From: PALSA-1004 sp963829085
GTDB lineage: Bacteria > Pseudomonadota > Gammaproteobacteria > Burkholderiales > SG8-41
Assembly (NCBI GenBank): GCA_963829085.1
Contig: CAWHHJ010000015.1
Location: forward strand, 434,001 to 498,000
DNA length: 64,000 nt
Direction of reading: 5' to 3'
Part shown: positions 55,148 to 64,000 of the stretch, piece by piece
Layout: every line of letters begins with the position of its first letter
Position numbering within the stretch: the first letter of the stretch is position 1
Notes under the pieces: generated by a model
Told to the model about the DNA's origin: nothing
Seen by the model: only the letters and a program-made list of their open reading frames with translations
Databases searched by the model: none
Made by a program: the position numbers and the translations under genes

Positions 55148-58100
55148 TCAGGCTAGCACGAGATCGAGTGCCTGCGGCGGATACGTCGGATGCGGATGGC
55201 GCTTGGTCGATAGCAGAATCGTGCAATCGGTTGCGGACAGCGGCTGCGAGAAGAGAAATCCCTGTGCCTCGTCGCACTCGTTCGCGCGCAGGAACGCAAG
55301 CTGCTCGATCGCTTCCACACCTTCTGCGATCACTTTGAGGTTCAGGCTGTGGGCCATGGTGACGACAGCGCGAGTGATCGCGGCATCGTCCGCATCTATT
55401 GTGATGTCACGCACGAAGGACCGGTCGATCTTGAGCGTGTCGATGGGGAAACGCTTCAGGTAACTCAAACTCGAATAGCCAGTACCGAAATCATCGACGG
55501 ACACGCGTATCCCCAGTGACTTCAGGTTTTTGAGCACTGCAATCGCGTCGTCGGGGCGTTGCATCAGCATGCTCTCGGTGATCTCGAGCTCTATCCACTG
55601 CGGATCAATATTGTATTCGCGGAGTATTCCGGCAATGAGCTTATCGAGGCCAGGCTGCTGGAATTGTCGACCGGACAGATTTATCGCGATCGGCACTCTT
55701 CTCACACCCGCTTTGCGCCAGGCGACGATCTGTTCGCACGCTTCGCGCAATACAAGCTCACCGACCGGCACGATCAGGCCCGTGTCCTCGAGCAACGGAA
55801 TAAATTCCATCGGAGACACGAGATGCGAATCCGGCGGCTGCCATCGTATGCAGCGCTTCAAGCCCTGACATTTTGCCGCTCACGATGTCGATCTTCGGTT
55901 GGTAATGAAGAACAAACTCGTCGCGTTTGATGGCGCGGCGAAGTCGTGTCTCCAGACGCATTTTGGCGCGCGATGTTTTGTTCATCTGCGCCGTGTAAAA
56001 CTGGTAGTTGTTGCGACCGGCCGCCTTGGCACCATACATCGCTGTATCAGCATTCTTGATGAGACCCGTCATACTCTCGCTATCGATGGGGCAAAGCGTG
56101 ATGCCGATGCTTGTCGTTATGTAGGTTTCATTGCGGTACAAGTCGAACGGCGCTGCAAACGCATTCAGGATCTTCTGCGCAACGAGGCTTGCATCCTCCG
56201 CTGCGGTCAGATCACAAAGCAGACAGGCAAATTCGTCGCCGCCAAACCGCGCGACGGTATCGCCCCGCCGGACACACTCCTGCAAACGGGTGGCGGCGAG
56301 TTGCAGGAGCTTGTCGCCAATGGCATGCCCAAGCGTATCGTTGACGGTTTTGAAGCCATCCAGATCGATGAACATGACGCCGATGATACTGTTGTGGCGC
56401 TGCGCCTGGACGAGCGTGTGTTTCATGCGATCCTGAAACAGCAGCCTATTCGGCAGGCCGGTTAGCGCATCGTAGTAGGCCAGATAATTGAGCTTTTCCT
56501 CCTTGCTGATGTACTCGAGCGCGAAAGCGATGTTCCCCGCGAGCTCATTCAAGAGCTCCACTTCTCCTTCATTGAAGAAATTAGGCTCTTTTGCATAGAG
56601 CGAAACGTTTCCTGCAACTTCGCCCTGCATCATTAGCGGCAGCGCGATACAAGACCGATAGCCAAGCCGTATCGCCTCTCGTCTGCGCACGCTGCCGACG
56701 TTCGGCTCCATCGTCAGGTCATTGTCAAAGACAGCGCGCTTTTCGCGGATCGCGCGCCCGACGGTTCCCTGACCTTGGGGCACATCCGATCGCGCGCTAT
56801 TCGTCGCTGACCGCAGACTGTCCGAGTCGAGGCCCGCCCACGCCATAGGCTCCATCTCGAGCGTCGATCCATTCAGCAAACCGATCCAGGCAATGCCGAA
56901 TTTGCCTTCTTCGGCTGCAATTTCGCAGGCTCCCTTGAATAATGCGTGGCGATCACGCACGCGTACGATCAATGAATTGATACCGCTTAACACGGCACGT
57001 ATGCGGCTTAAGCGCGCGATCTTGACTTCCTGACTCTTGCGCTCGGTGATGTCGCGGCCGACGCCACGGTAGCCGGCGAACTGCCCGTCCGCGTCGTACA
57101 TCGGCTGGCCGGCGATGCTGATATAGCGCACCTCGCCATGAGCATTGAGACGCTTGAGCTCGAAGTCGCGGAATGGGCGGCGGGCGGCAAGATCATCCTT
57201 GTGCTGGTCCCACTGCGCCTCGCTTACATCGAGGTAAGGCAGTTCCCAGCGCTGCTTGCCGATCACGCCTTCCCCTGCCCAGCTATTCCCCGTCATCTCA
57301 TCCGCGCGCGCAGAGGTCGTGGAGAACCGAAGGTCGGCATCCATCTCCCAATACCAGTCCGCTGATAAATCGGTAAGACTGCGAAAACGCGCTTCACTAT
57401 CCTGCAGTCTGCGCTCCACTTCTTTGCGCTCGGTAATGTCCTGCACAGTGGCAATCGAACGCACAGCAGCGCCGCTCGAGTCGCGCAGCATGCTGGCGGT
57501 AGCATTAACCCAGATCGTGCGTCCATCTTTTCGCACATAGCGTTTCTCGATCGAGAAATCGGCGATCTCACCACGCTTGAGCTGATCGCTGCCTGCAATA
57601 TTGCGTAAGCGATCATCTGGATGGGTAATTTCCGTAAACGTCATCGCGCATAGTTCGTCGGAGGTATAACCGGTGATGTCGCACATCTTCTGATTGACCC
57701 GCAGAAAGCGCCCGCTCGCAGAATCAACCTCGCATTTACCGACTGCCGCGATCTCGAACATGCTGCGATACGCAATTTCACTTTGCTGTAGCGCATGCTC
57801 GGCGCGCTTGCGTTCACTGATATCTTCAATGACGCGCACGAAATGCAGCGGAGCGCCGGCGTTATCGCGCACCAGTGACACACTGCGGTTCACCCATACT
57901 TCGCTGCCGTCCTTGCGGATGAAGCGCTTTTCACCGGTGACTGTCTGCAATCTGCCTTTGAGCAGATCGTCCATGTGCGTCTCGTCGTCGACGAGATCAT
58001 CGGGATGAGTAATATCGCTCGAGCGCATCTGCAGGAGTTCGGCCTGCGAATAGCCGAGCGTGTCACATAGCTTGCGGTTTACGAGGAAATAGCGACGGTC

Positions 58101-58541
58101 AATGGTGGTATGAGCTATGCCCACAGCGGCCTGCTCAAACGTGGCGCGGAAGTGCTCTTCGGTCGACTTGCGGTCCGAAATGTCATAGACCATCGCAACG
58201 ATGTAATCCGCGTCCCGAGACTTACCGCGTACCAGTGCCACGGAAACCGAGGCCCAGATCACCGAACCGTCTTTTCTTACGTATCGTTTCTCGCACAAAG
58301 GCTGGTCGGGCAGCGTTCGCGCGCCTCTTGCCTTGCGCAGGAACTCTTTACTCGCATGACAATCGTCCTCATGCGTGATATCCATGAACTTGCGCACCAG
58401 CAATTCGTCCGCGGAATAGCCGAGGATCTCGCAAAGTTTCTGATTGACTCGCGTGATCGCGCCATCGAGCCGGGTATGCGCAATACCCACCGCGGCCTGG
58501 TTGAAGATAGCGAGATAGGGCTCGACCAACGGTTCTTTCAA
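55148..58541 (-). pseudogene. PAS x4-GAF-GGDEF-EAL signalling protein, frameshifted at the EAL start
   Basis: The first frame (58541-55758) encodes four PAS domains (near 5-125, 130-250, 255-375 and 380-505), a GAF domain (about 520-665; AWIGLLNGSTLEMEPMAWAG, GYRSCIALPLMMQGEVAGNV) and a GGDEF domain with intact FGGDEF at 766-771. The EAL domain begins SGLEAL at 895-897 and then goes off frame into HTMAAAGFASRV. The right continuation is in another frame: IRWQPPDSHLVSPMEFIPLL and on to SATDCTILLSTKRHPHPTYP at 55148, with DDFGTGYSSLSYLKRFP intact. Removing one base at GCGCTGCATACG (55850-55851) joins them as GLEALIRWQPP. Intact length would be about 1130 aa. If real, the frameshift would leave a cyclic di-GMP synthase without its phosphodiesterase half. 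Confidence 0.87.
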
Positions 58542-58761
58542 GGGGCACCGAATTCAATGGCATACGCGATGCGCGGCCGTCTTGGAATCTAGCGCGGAGC
58601 GCACCGGATTCGCAGGCATAAGTTCACGCTTGGCCGCCGCGGCCGCCCGGCGCCAATCGGTTGTGTGGCCGTTATCACCGCGCACTTGCCAAGTGCGGCC
58701 TGATGCGCTAGCGCCGATTACGATCGTACCGGGGGCCTCGTTGTGCGGCCCGCGTAACGGT

Positions 58762-59733
58762 CTACTCCGGAGTCGCTTTGGACGCTCTCACTACTTTGCC
58801 CCAGCGCTCGATTTCTTCTAGCAGCAGCTTATGAAAGTATTCGGGTGTCTCAGCGATGGGATCGGCACCCATCTGCGCAAGCCGCGAGCGAAAGTCAGCT
58901 TTCTGTACGGCTTTGACGATAGCCGCATTCAGCGTGTTTACGATGTCGCGCGGAGTACCGGTGGGCGCAAGCACCCCGTACCACGTGCCGGTGACAAAGC
59001 CGGGTAAGCCGCCCTCGATCATCGTCGGCAATTCCGGCAACAGCGGCGACCGCTTGGCGCTCGTTATCGCGAGCGCACGGATGCGGCCGGGGACGAGCAG
59101 CGGCTGCGCCGCTGGAATGTTGTTGAACGAGAAGTCGACCTCTCCACTCGCCAGCGCGGTCATCGATGGTGCGCTGCCTTTGAACGGTATGTGGGTCATG
59201 TCTACGCCGAGCATCAACTTGAGCATTTCGCCCGAAAGATGCTGAGTGCTTCCGCTCCCGGACGACGAGAAATTAAGTTTCCCCTTGCTTTTACGCGCCG
59301 CCGCGATAAATTCCTTTACGGTTTTTGCAGGAAACGAAGGATGCACGAGCAGCAAATTCGGGCTTGTCGAAAAAACGGCGACAGGGGCAAAATCCTTAAC
59401 CGGATCGTAGTTTAGCTTCGGATACAGCGTTACATTGACACCGAGTGCCGCTGAGCTCATGAACAGCGTGTAGCCGTCCGCTGGCGAACGGGCCACCTGC
59501 TCTGCTGCGATGTTTTGTGCGGCGCCGGGACGGTTTTCGACAACCACCTGTTGTCCGAGCGCATCAGTGATCTGCTGCGCGATAAGACGGCCCATGATGT
59601 CGCTGCCTCCGCCGGGCGCATAGCCAACGACCATTTTTATGGGCTTAGATGGATATTTCGGTGCTTGTGCGAGCGACAATCCGCAGACAAAAAGAGCCGC
59701 CGTAAAAAGAACAATCGATCGATACGCTTTCAT
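58762..59733 (-). CDS. Bug-family tripartite tricarboxylate transporter substrate-binding protein
   Basis: 323 aa. Signal peptide (SIVLFTAALFVCGLSLAQAP), then YPSKPIKMVVGYAPGGGSDI, NRPGAAQNIAAEQVARSPAD, KGKLNFSSSGSGSTQHLSGE and IPFKGSAPSMTALASGEVDF, all Bug signatures. It is distinct from the Bug protein at 42.4 kb but of the same subfamily. Last gene of the second catabolic operon, 27 bp after the HIBADH-like gene, so its ligand is probably a substrate of that pathway. Confidence 0.93.
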   Translation of the reverse strand: MKAYRSIVLFTAALFVCGLSLAQAPKYPSKPIKMVVGYAPGGGSDIMGRLIAQQITDALGQQVVVENRPGAAQNIAAEQVARSPADGYTLFMSSAALGVNVTLYPKLNYDPVKDFAPVAVFSTSPNLLLVHPSFPAKTVKEFIAAARKSKGKLNFSSSGSGSTQHLSGEMLKLMLGVDMTHIPFKGSAPSMTALASGEVDFSFNNIPAAQPLLVPGRIRALAITSAKRSPLLPELPTMIEGGLPGFVTGTWYGVLAPTGTPRDIVNTLNAAIVKAVQKADFRSRLAQMGADPIAETPEYFHKLLLEEIERWGKVVRASKATPE

Positions 59734-59760
59734 TCTTGACTCCGCTTGAATGTGGGCAAC

Positions 59761-60675
59761 TCAACGACGTTTAGCCGCGTTGCGTGCCAGCTTCTCGAGC
59801 ACAGCGTGCACCGCTGCAGTGTCCTGCTTCTCGTAACCGCCCGCATACGCCATATCGTAATACCGCTTGCTCAGGGCAAAGAGCGGCGTCGGACACTTTA
59901 ATTTCGATGCGAATTGTTTAATGATGGCGATGTCTTTCTGGTAAACGTCGATTTTCATGGTTGCGGGCAAATAGCGCCGTTTGGCCATGAGCGGCCCGCG
60001 CACCTCGAACATGCGGGAAGTCCCCGCCCCGTCCTTGATTACCCGATACATCAGACTGCTATCGAGCCCTGCCCGTTCCGCGAGCACAAAGGCTTCCGCG
60101 GCCGAGAGATTGTGAATAGTGACGAGGAGGTTGGCGATGAACTTCAGCTTGGACCCAGCGCTGAATTCGCCACAGTAATAATGATTGCGCGCGAAGCCTT
60201 CAAATACGCGCGTGCACTTTGCGCAGGCGCGTCTGTCACCGCTTACATAAATGACGATGTCTTTGACAGCGGCTTGCGCACCCGTGCCGCTGATTGGACA
60301 GTCCAGCAACACCACGCCGCGAGCCGCCAGCCGCTGGCGCGCATTCTCCTTGGTCTCGATCGGCAAAGTGCTTGCCTCAATGACGATCAGCCCTTTGCGC
60401 GCGCCGTCTGCAATACCGTTCTTTCCAAACAACGCCGCTTCGAATGCAGAAAGGGATGGCAGCGAGGTGATAACGATCGATGCCGTTGCCGCGACATCGG
60501 CCGACGAACCGGCTGCGACACCGCCGAGCCGTTGCACCGCTGTACGCCGTGCACGTGCGACATCGTAGCCAATCACCTGGAAACCGGCGTTAGCCAAATG
60601 TTTTGCGAAAGCGCCACCCATGATGCCGAGGCCCACAACACCGACCTCGCCGTATTTGCTTTTACGACTCATCAC
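59761..60675 (-). CDS. NAD(P)-dependent 3-hydroxyisobutyrate dehydrogenase-like protein
   Basis: 304 aa. Rossmann start VGVVGLGIMGGAFAKHLANA, DCPISGTGAQAA (the catalytic region conserved in beta-hydroxyacid dehydrogenases), and AGSKLKFIANLLVTIHNLSA with the catalytic Lys. C-terminal helical domain with LPATMKIDVYQKDIAIIKQF. Such enzymes oxidise beta-hydroxy acids with NAD(P)+; the exact substrate is open. The start overlaps the NudC gene end by 14 bp. Confidence 0.92.
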   Translation of the reverse strand: MMSRKSKYGEVGVVGLGIMGGAFAKHLANAGFQVIGYDVARARRTAVQRLGGVAAGSSADVAATASIVITSLPSLSAFEAALFGKNGIADGARKGLIVIEASTLPIETKENARQRLAARGVVLLDCPISGTGAQAAVKDIVIYVSGDRRACAKCTRVFEGFARNHYYCGEFSAGSKLKFIANLLVTIHNLSAAEAFVLAERAGLDSSLMYRVIKDGAGTSRMFEVRGPLMAKRRYLPATMKIDVYQKDIAIIKQFASKLKCPTPLFALSKRYYDMAYAGGYEKQDTAAVHAVLEKLARNAAKRR

Positions 60676-61501
60676 TGCCTCGTTTCAGGTTATTGACCGC
60701 GTCGTCTATCAGTTTGCGCGAAACATGCACGGGCTCCGGCAAATCCGGCAGATGTTGATAATGGAACCAGCGCGCGTCTTCGAGCTCGACGCCATCGGGT
60801 CGCACTTCTCCGCCGGCATGTTGTGCGTGGAACGCTATCACGAGCGAGTGAGGAAACGGCCACGGCTGGCAGGCAAAGTATCGGATGTTTTCTACATTGA
60901 CGCCGGTCTCTTCGGCGGTCTCGCGGGCCACCGCAGCTTCGAGTGTCTCGCCGGCTTCAACGAACCCGGCGACTACCGTGTAGCGTCCAGGCGCGTAGCC
61001 GGGTTTGCGCGTCAGCAGCAACTCGCGGCCCCGCCTGACCAACACCATGACCACCGGCGAGATGCGGGGATAGCAAATCAATCTGCATCGTGCGCATTCT
61101 CGCGCGCGCTCTGACGACAACATCTGCGTCCGGGCGCCGCACGCACCGCAAAATCGGTGCGTACGATCCCATTCCTTGATTTGAAACGCGCGGCCGGCGA
61201 CGCCAATAAGCGTATCGTCGAGCTCGAAAAACAGCGAACGCAGGTTTCTAAACGTCAGATCAGGCGGCAAAGCCACATCCGGATCGAGCTCGCACGAAAA
61301 ACAATGCTTGTCGTTGATGGCGCCGAGATAATGAGCATCAGCTGCGTTCACGCCCAGCTCGGTGACGCTTGCGCCAACGGGCACTGAGGGTTTTCCATTC
61401 GCATGCATGACGAGCAGCTCGTTGCCGCGGAATGCAAACCAATACGCCTCACCTTCGATGTGAGCCGGCGCCGCGACCGATGGTACGAATTGCATCGCCA
61501 A
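60662..61501 (-). CDS. nudC: NADH pyrophosphatase NudC (Nudix)
   Basis: 279 aa. Zinc-binding CGACGART...CARCRLI, Nudix box GFVEAGETLEAAVARETAEETG, and the NADH pyrophosphatase signature CQPWPFPHSLVIAF (SQPWPFPxS with Ser replaced by Cys). The family hydrolyses NAD(H) and removes NAD caps from RNA. Finding it inside a catabolic operon (3 bp after the amidohydrolase, overlapping the reductase) is unusual; it may serve in cofactor or aldehyde-adduct cleanup. N-terminal 120 residues form the typical NudC N-domain (YWFAFRGNELLVM). Confidence 0.9.
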   Translation of the reverse strand: MAMQFVPSVAAPAHIEGEAYWFAFRGNELLVMHANGKPSVPVGASVTELGVNAADAHYLGAINDKHCFSCELDPDVALPPDLTFRNLRSLFFELDDTLIGVAGRAFQIKEWDRTHRFCGACGARTQMLSSERARECARCRLICYPRISPVVMVLVRRGRELLLTRKPGYAPGRYTVVAGFVEAGETLEAAVARETAEETGVNVENIRYFACQPWPFPHSLVIAFHAQHAGGEVRPDGVELEDARWFHYQHLPDLPEPVHVSRKLIDDAVNNLKRGSDES

Positions 61502-61504
61502 TAA

Positions 61505-62497
61505 CTAGGATTTCTCGCCGAATAACCTGGCGGCGGTGCGATAAGAAACGTCTTCCAGCTCTTTAGCTGTAAGGCCCGGCACGGCGCCGAGATGTTCCAC
61601 CGGATGCTCTTCACCCATGTCGAACGGTGAGTCGGTGCCGATGACCACGTGTTCCGACCCAACCATTTCCAGCAGATGGCGTGTGGCCTGCGGATGATGG
61701 GTAAGCGCGTCGAAATAGAAATTACCAAACATATCGAGCGGTTTCGACTTGGTCACCGCGCTTGTATCCGGCCGCACGGTGTGTCCGTGCTGGAAGCGGC
61801 CGATCTGATAGGGCAGGAAACCGCCGCCATGAGCCAGCAGAATCCTCAGGTCTTTCAGTTCGTCGAGCGCGCCGCTGAACATCAGCTTGCCGACCATGAT
61901 CGTGCTGTCGAGCGGATTACCGATAAGGTTGGTCAGGTAATAGCAGTCGAGCCGCCCGCCGGCACCTTGCGTATTGGGATGCGCGAATACGACGACTTTT
62001 AGCTCCTGCAAGCGACGTAGAACGGGACGAAACTTTGCATCCGCAAGCTCTTCATCTCCAATTGCAGTGCCCATCTCGACCGCCTTGAAGCCGTGCTCCT
62101 TGACCACACGCTCGAGTTCCGTAATGGCGGCGTCCGGATGCTGCATCGGCAGGGTTGCCATGCCACGCAGGCGGTCGGGCTGAGCGGTGACCATCGCTGC
62201 CAGTCCATCGTTGACGATCTGCGCAGTCTTGAGCGCGTGATCCGGTCCCAGTCCATAGAAGAAAGTTTGCGGTCCCGGCGAGATGTACGAGATGTCGATG
62301 CCCTTGCGATCCATCGACTCAACCTTCGCAGCTGCATCGTAGAATTCGGCGATCAGATCGAAAGTTATCTTGCCGCGCGTAAAAAGATATTTGCCGCGCT
62401 CGCCCGTAATCTTCGTCTTGTATAAATCGGGCTCTGCCCGCATCGCATCGATGATACTTTCGGGAATGACATGGCTGTGCGTATCGATGCGTTTCAC
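61505..62497 (-). CDS. ACMSD-like amidohydrolase / decarboxylase family protein
   Basis: 330 aa. N-terminal metal motif RIDTHSHVIPESI, AHPNTQGAGGRLDCYYLTNL (His of the third ligand), RILLAHGGGFLPYQIGRF (next His) and VIGTDSPFDMGEEHPVEHL (catalytic Asp), the ACMSD/gamma-resorcylate decarboxylase arrangement with a zinc or Mn ion. These enzymes cleave C-C bonds of aromatic or unsaturated carboxylates. It lies 3 bp upstream of the NudC gene. Confidence 0.9.
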   Translation of the reverse strand: MKRIDTHSHVIPESIIDAMRAEPDLYKTKITGERGKYLFTRGKITFDLIAEFYDAAAKVESMDRKGIDISYISPGPQTFFYGLGPDHALKTAQIVNDGLAAMVTAQPDRLRGMATLPMQHPDAAITELERVVKEHGFKAVEMGTAIGDEELADAKFRPVLRRLQELKVVVFAHPNTQGAGGRLDCYYLTNLIGNPLDSTIMVGKLMFSGALDELKDLRILLAHGGGFLPYQIGRFQHGHTVRPDTSAVTKSKPLDMFGNFYFDALTHHPQATRHLLEMVGSEHVVIGTDSPFDMGEEHPVEHLGAVPGLTAKELEDVSYRTAARLFGEKS

Positions 62498-62607
62498 TTG
62501 AGTTTCTCCTGGAGGATGTGGACCGCTGTTCCGGATTACGCACTGGCATGCTGCCGGCAGGAAACAAAGCGCGGATTATACCGGTCCCACTGCGTGCAGA
62601 CAGCGCG

Positions 62608-63795
62608 TTATGCAGCGGCCGCGCTCGCGTCCGGCAGAATCACGTGTTCAGGCGAAAGCTCGGCAATACTGCGGCAGCCGATTAACGCCATTGTGCGATT
62701 GATCTCCTCGCGCAGCAGCGAGAGCGCCCGCGTAGCGCCCGCTTCACCACCCACTGCGGTACCATAAAGTGTGGCGCGGCCAATTAGTACGAGATCGGCG
62801 CCGAGCGCGAGCGCTTTCACAACGTCGGTCCCGCGGCGGAATCCGCTATCGACTATTACTGTGGTACGGCTGCCGACGGCAGCAACCACCGCCGGCAGCG
62901 CTTCAATCGGCGCGAGCGTGCTGTCGACAACGCGACCGCCGTGATTGGAAATAATTACGCCGTCCACGCCACACTCGACGGCGCGCACCGCATCTGCCGG
63001 ATCTATGATGCCTTTTGCCATCAGCTTGTGCGGCCACATTCTGCGCAACTCGCGCAGGTCCTGCCAGGTCAGTGAATCGTTTAGCATCATCGATCGTCCC
63101 ATGGGCAGCGCGGTGATCCGATTCTTGACCTCGCTCGGATAATTTTCGTAACGGGGCATGCCGGTAGTCACTAGATAACGGCCGAGCACATGCAAAAGCC
63201 AGCGCGGGTGCATCAGCACATCGCTCACATTGCGCCGGTTGAAGGAGAATGGAATCGTGAACCCGTTATGCAGATTGTATTCGCGGCTCGGAGGGACTGG
63301 ACTGTCAACTGTGACGACGAGGCCTTCATAGCCGGCCGCTTTCGCCCGTTCCACCAGCCGGTATGAAAGATTGCGGTCGGGCCACATGTAAAGCTGGAAC
63401 CACAATCTCGTGCCAGGGGCTTGCGCTGCGATCTTCTCGATCGCTGTCATTGCACCTGTTGCTATTGTGCACGGAATACCGGCCTTGCTCGCTGCGCGCG
63501 CCAGCGCGATCTCGCCGTTGTGCCACATCAACCCGGCCGAGCCCGTCGGTGCGATGGCAATCGGCATGGTTTGCGGGTGGCCAAATAGTGAGATGTTTTG
63601 CTTGCGCTGGGCTACATCGACGAGCACGCGCGGTCGCAATTTGATGTTCGTAAGCGCCGTGCGATTACGGCGCAGTGCCGTTTCGTCCTCCGTTCCGCGG
63701 TCGACAAACTCGAACAGTCCTTTGGGCAGCCGGCGCTTTGCAAGCTCGCGTAAGTCTTCGATGTTGTATGCATCGAACGTTGGCTGATTGGTCAT
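62608..63795 (-). CDS. FMN-dependent alpha-hydroxy acid dehydrogenase/oxidase
   Basis: 395 aa. FMN-binding IAPTGSAGLMWHNGEIALAR, WFQLYMWPDR (active-site Tyr), VTVDSPVPPSREYN, GVIISNHGGRVVDSTLAPIE with the catalytic His (SNHGGR), and ADLVLIGRATLYGTAVGGEA are conserved in L-lactate/mandelate dehydrogenases. It oxidises a 2-hydroxy acid to the keto acid; lactate or mandelate are the usual possibilities. It starts 6 bp after the Gfo/Idh gene's end, so they are co-transcribed. Confidence 0.93.
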   Translation of the reverse strand: MTNQPTFDAYNIEDLRELAKRRLPKGLFEFVDRGTEDETALRRNRTALTNIKLRPRVLVDVAQRKQNISLFGHPQTMPIAIAPTGSAGLMWHNGEIALARAASKAGIPCTIATGAMTAIEKIAAQAPGTRLWFQLYMWPDRNLSYRLVERAKAAGYEGLVVTVDSPVPPSREYNLHNGFTIPFSFNRRNVSDVLMHPRWLLHVLGRYLVTTGMPRYENYPSEVKNRITALPMGRSMMLNDSLTWQDLRELRRMWPHKLMAKGIIDPADAVRAVECGVDGVIISNHGGRVVDSTLAPIEALPAVVAAVGSRTTVIVDSGFRRGTDVVKALALGADLVLIGRATLYGTAVGGEAGATRALSLLREEINRTMALIGCRSIAELSPEHVILPDASAAAA

Positions 63796-63801
63796 CTGTG
63801 C

Positions 63802-64000
63802 TCAGTGCAATCGAACGGTACGTTTCAGAGCAATCGAATCGAGCATTGCTTCAAATGCATGCACGGTCGCGACGATTTCACCAGACGACGGGGTCGGCCG
63901 TGCTTGACCGGAAATGGCCTGCGCGAACGCATCCATCTCAGCACGCAAAGTGTCTACAGGCTCGAACTTACGTCGCTCTAAGGCAGCGCCCGCCTTGCGG
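63802..64000 (-). CDS. Gfo/Idh/MocA-type oxidoreductase, C-terminal fragment (runs off window)
   Basis: About 65 residues at the end of an NAD(P)-binding oxidoreductase: FEPVDTLRAEMDAFAQAISG, PTPSSGEIVATVHAFEAMLD then SIALKRTVRLH, the usual C-terminal helix and HA-x-EAM-x-DSI motif of Gfo/Idh/MocA proteins. Upstream gene of the second catabolic operon. Confidence 0.75.
   Translation of the reverse strand, partial: RKAGAALERRKFEPVDTLRAEMDAFAQAISGQARPTPSSGEIVATVHAFEAMLDSIALKRTVRLH

Noticed and set aside
1..64000. tRNA, rRNA, CRISPR array, prophage or insertion sequence
   Set aside because: Scanned by eye on both strands: no repeat-spacer pattern, no transposase or integrase, no tRNA-like cloverleaf recognised; a small tRNA could be missed without a covariance model.

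Overview
The window looks like a chromosomal stretch of a betaproteobacterium, most like Burkholderiales or an uncultured relative. This rests on gene content: two Bug-type tripartite tricarboxylate transporter binding proteins, a Burkholderia-type trimeric porin, an EpsA-like regulator with a PEP-CTERM protein, and many PAS sensor kinases. No rRNA, tRNA, CRISPR array, phage or insertion sequence was recognised.

Layout. 0-9.3 kb: the 5' end of a leuC-like gene, a glutaredoxin-DinB gene read through an in-frame TGA, a hybrid histidine kinase and several small secreted or membrane proteins. 9.6-27.5 kb: a CHRD/PEP-CTERM protein, three more hybrid kinases, two stand-alone receivers, an EpsA-like regulator, a prepilin, small exported proteins and a kaiC-kaiB-kinase operon. 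27.5-40 kb: a Na+/H+ antiporter, a methyltransferase, tandem PQQ dehydrogenases, an extensin-like protein, an encapsulin with its ferritin-like cargo, an unusual RNase HII and a porin with two strong terminators downstream. 40.6-42.4 kb: two DUF2382 stress proteins. 42.4-48.6 kb: a tightly packed seven-gene minus-strand operon (DUF4387, AtuA-like, ABC binding protein, EthD-like, UGSC-family selenoprotein, a coupled partner of unknown function, Bug protein). 48.8-58.5 kb: a lipoprotein, two large PAS-GGDEF-EAL proteins, a YihY/BrkB protein and an AI-2E family permease. 58.7-64 kb: a second minus-strand catabolic operon (Gfo/Idh/MocA end, FMN hydroxy-acid oxidase, ACMSD-like amidohydrolase, NudC, HIBADH-like reductase, Bug protein).

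The most interesting result is two selenoprotein genes that a standard stop-codon reading would break. In the first (328-1098, minus) TGA is codon 16 of a glutaredoxin-DinB fusion and makes a UxxC redox motif. In the second (44564-45175, minus) TGA is codon 96 of a UGSC-family protein. In both, the reading frame continues with conserved residues, a good ribosome-binding site precedes the upstream ATG, and a perfect 7-bp hairpin with a G-containing small loop lies at the distance expected for a bacterial SECIS element. The second gene overlaps its downstream partner by 4 bp and sits inside a catabolic/transport operon, which suggests a selenocysteine-dependent step in catabolism.

Six other genes are broken by what looks in every case like one extra base (hydrolase, DUF72, PQQ dehydrogenase, ferritin-like cargo, AtuA-like, GGDEF-EAL). 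Either the sequence carries insertion-type errors or these genes are decaying; I annotate each as one locus spanning both frames.
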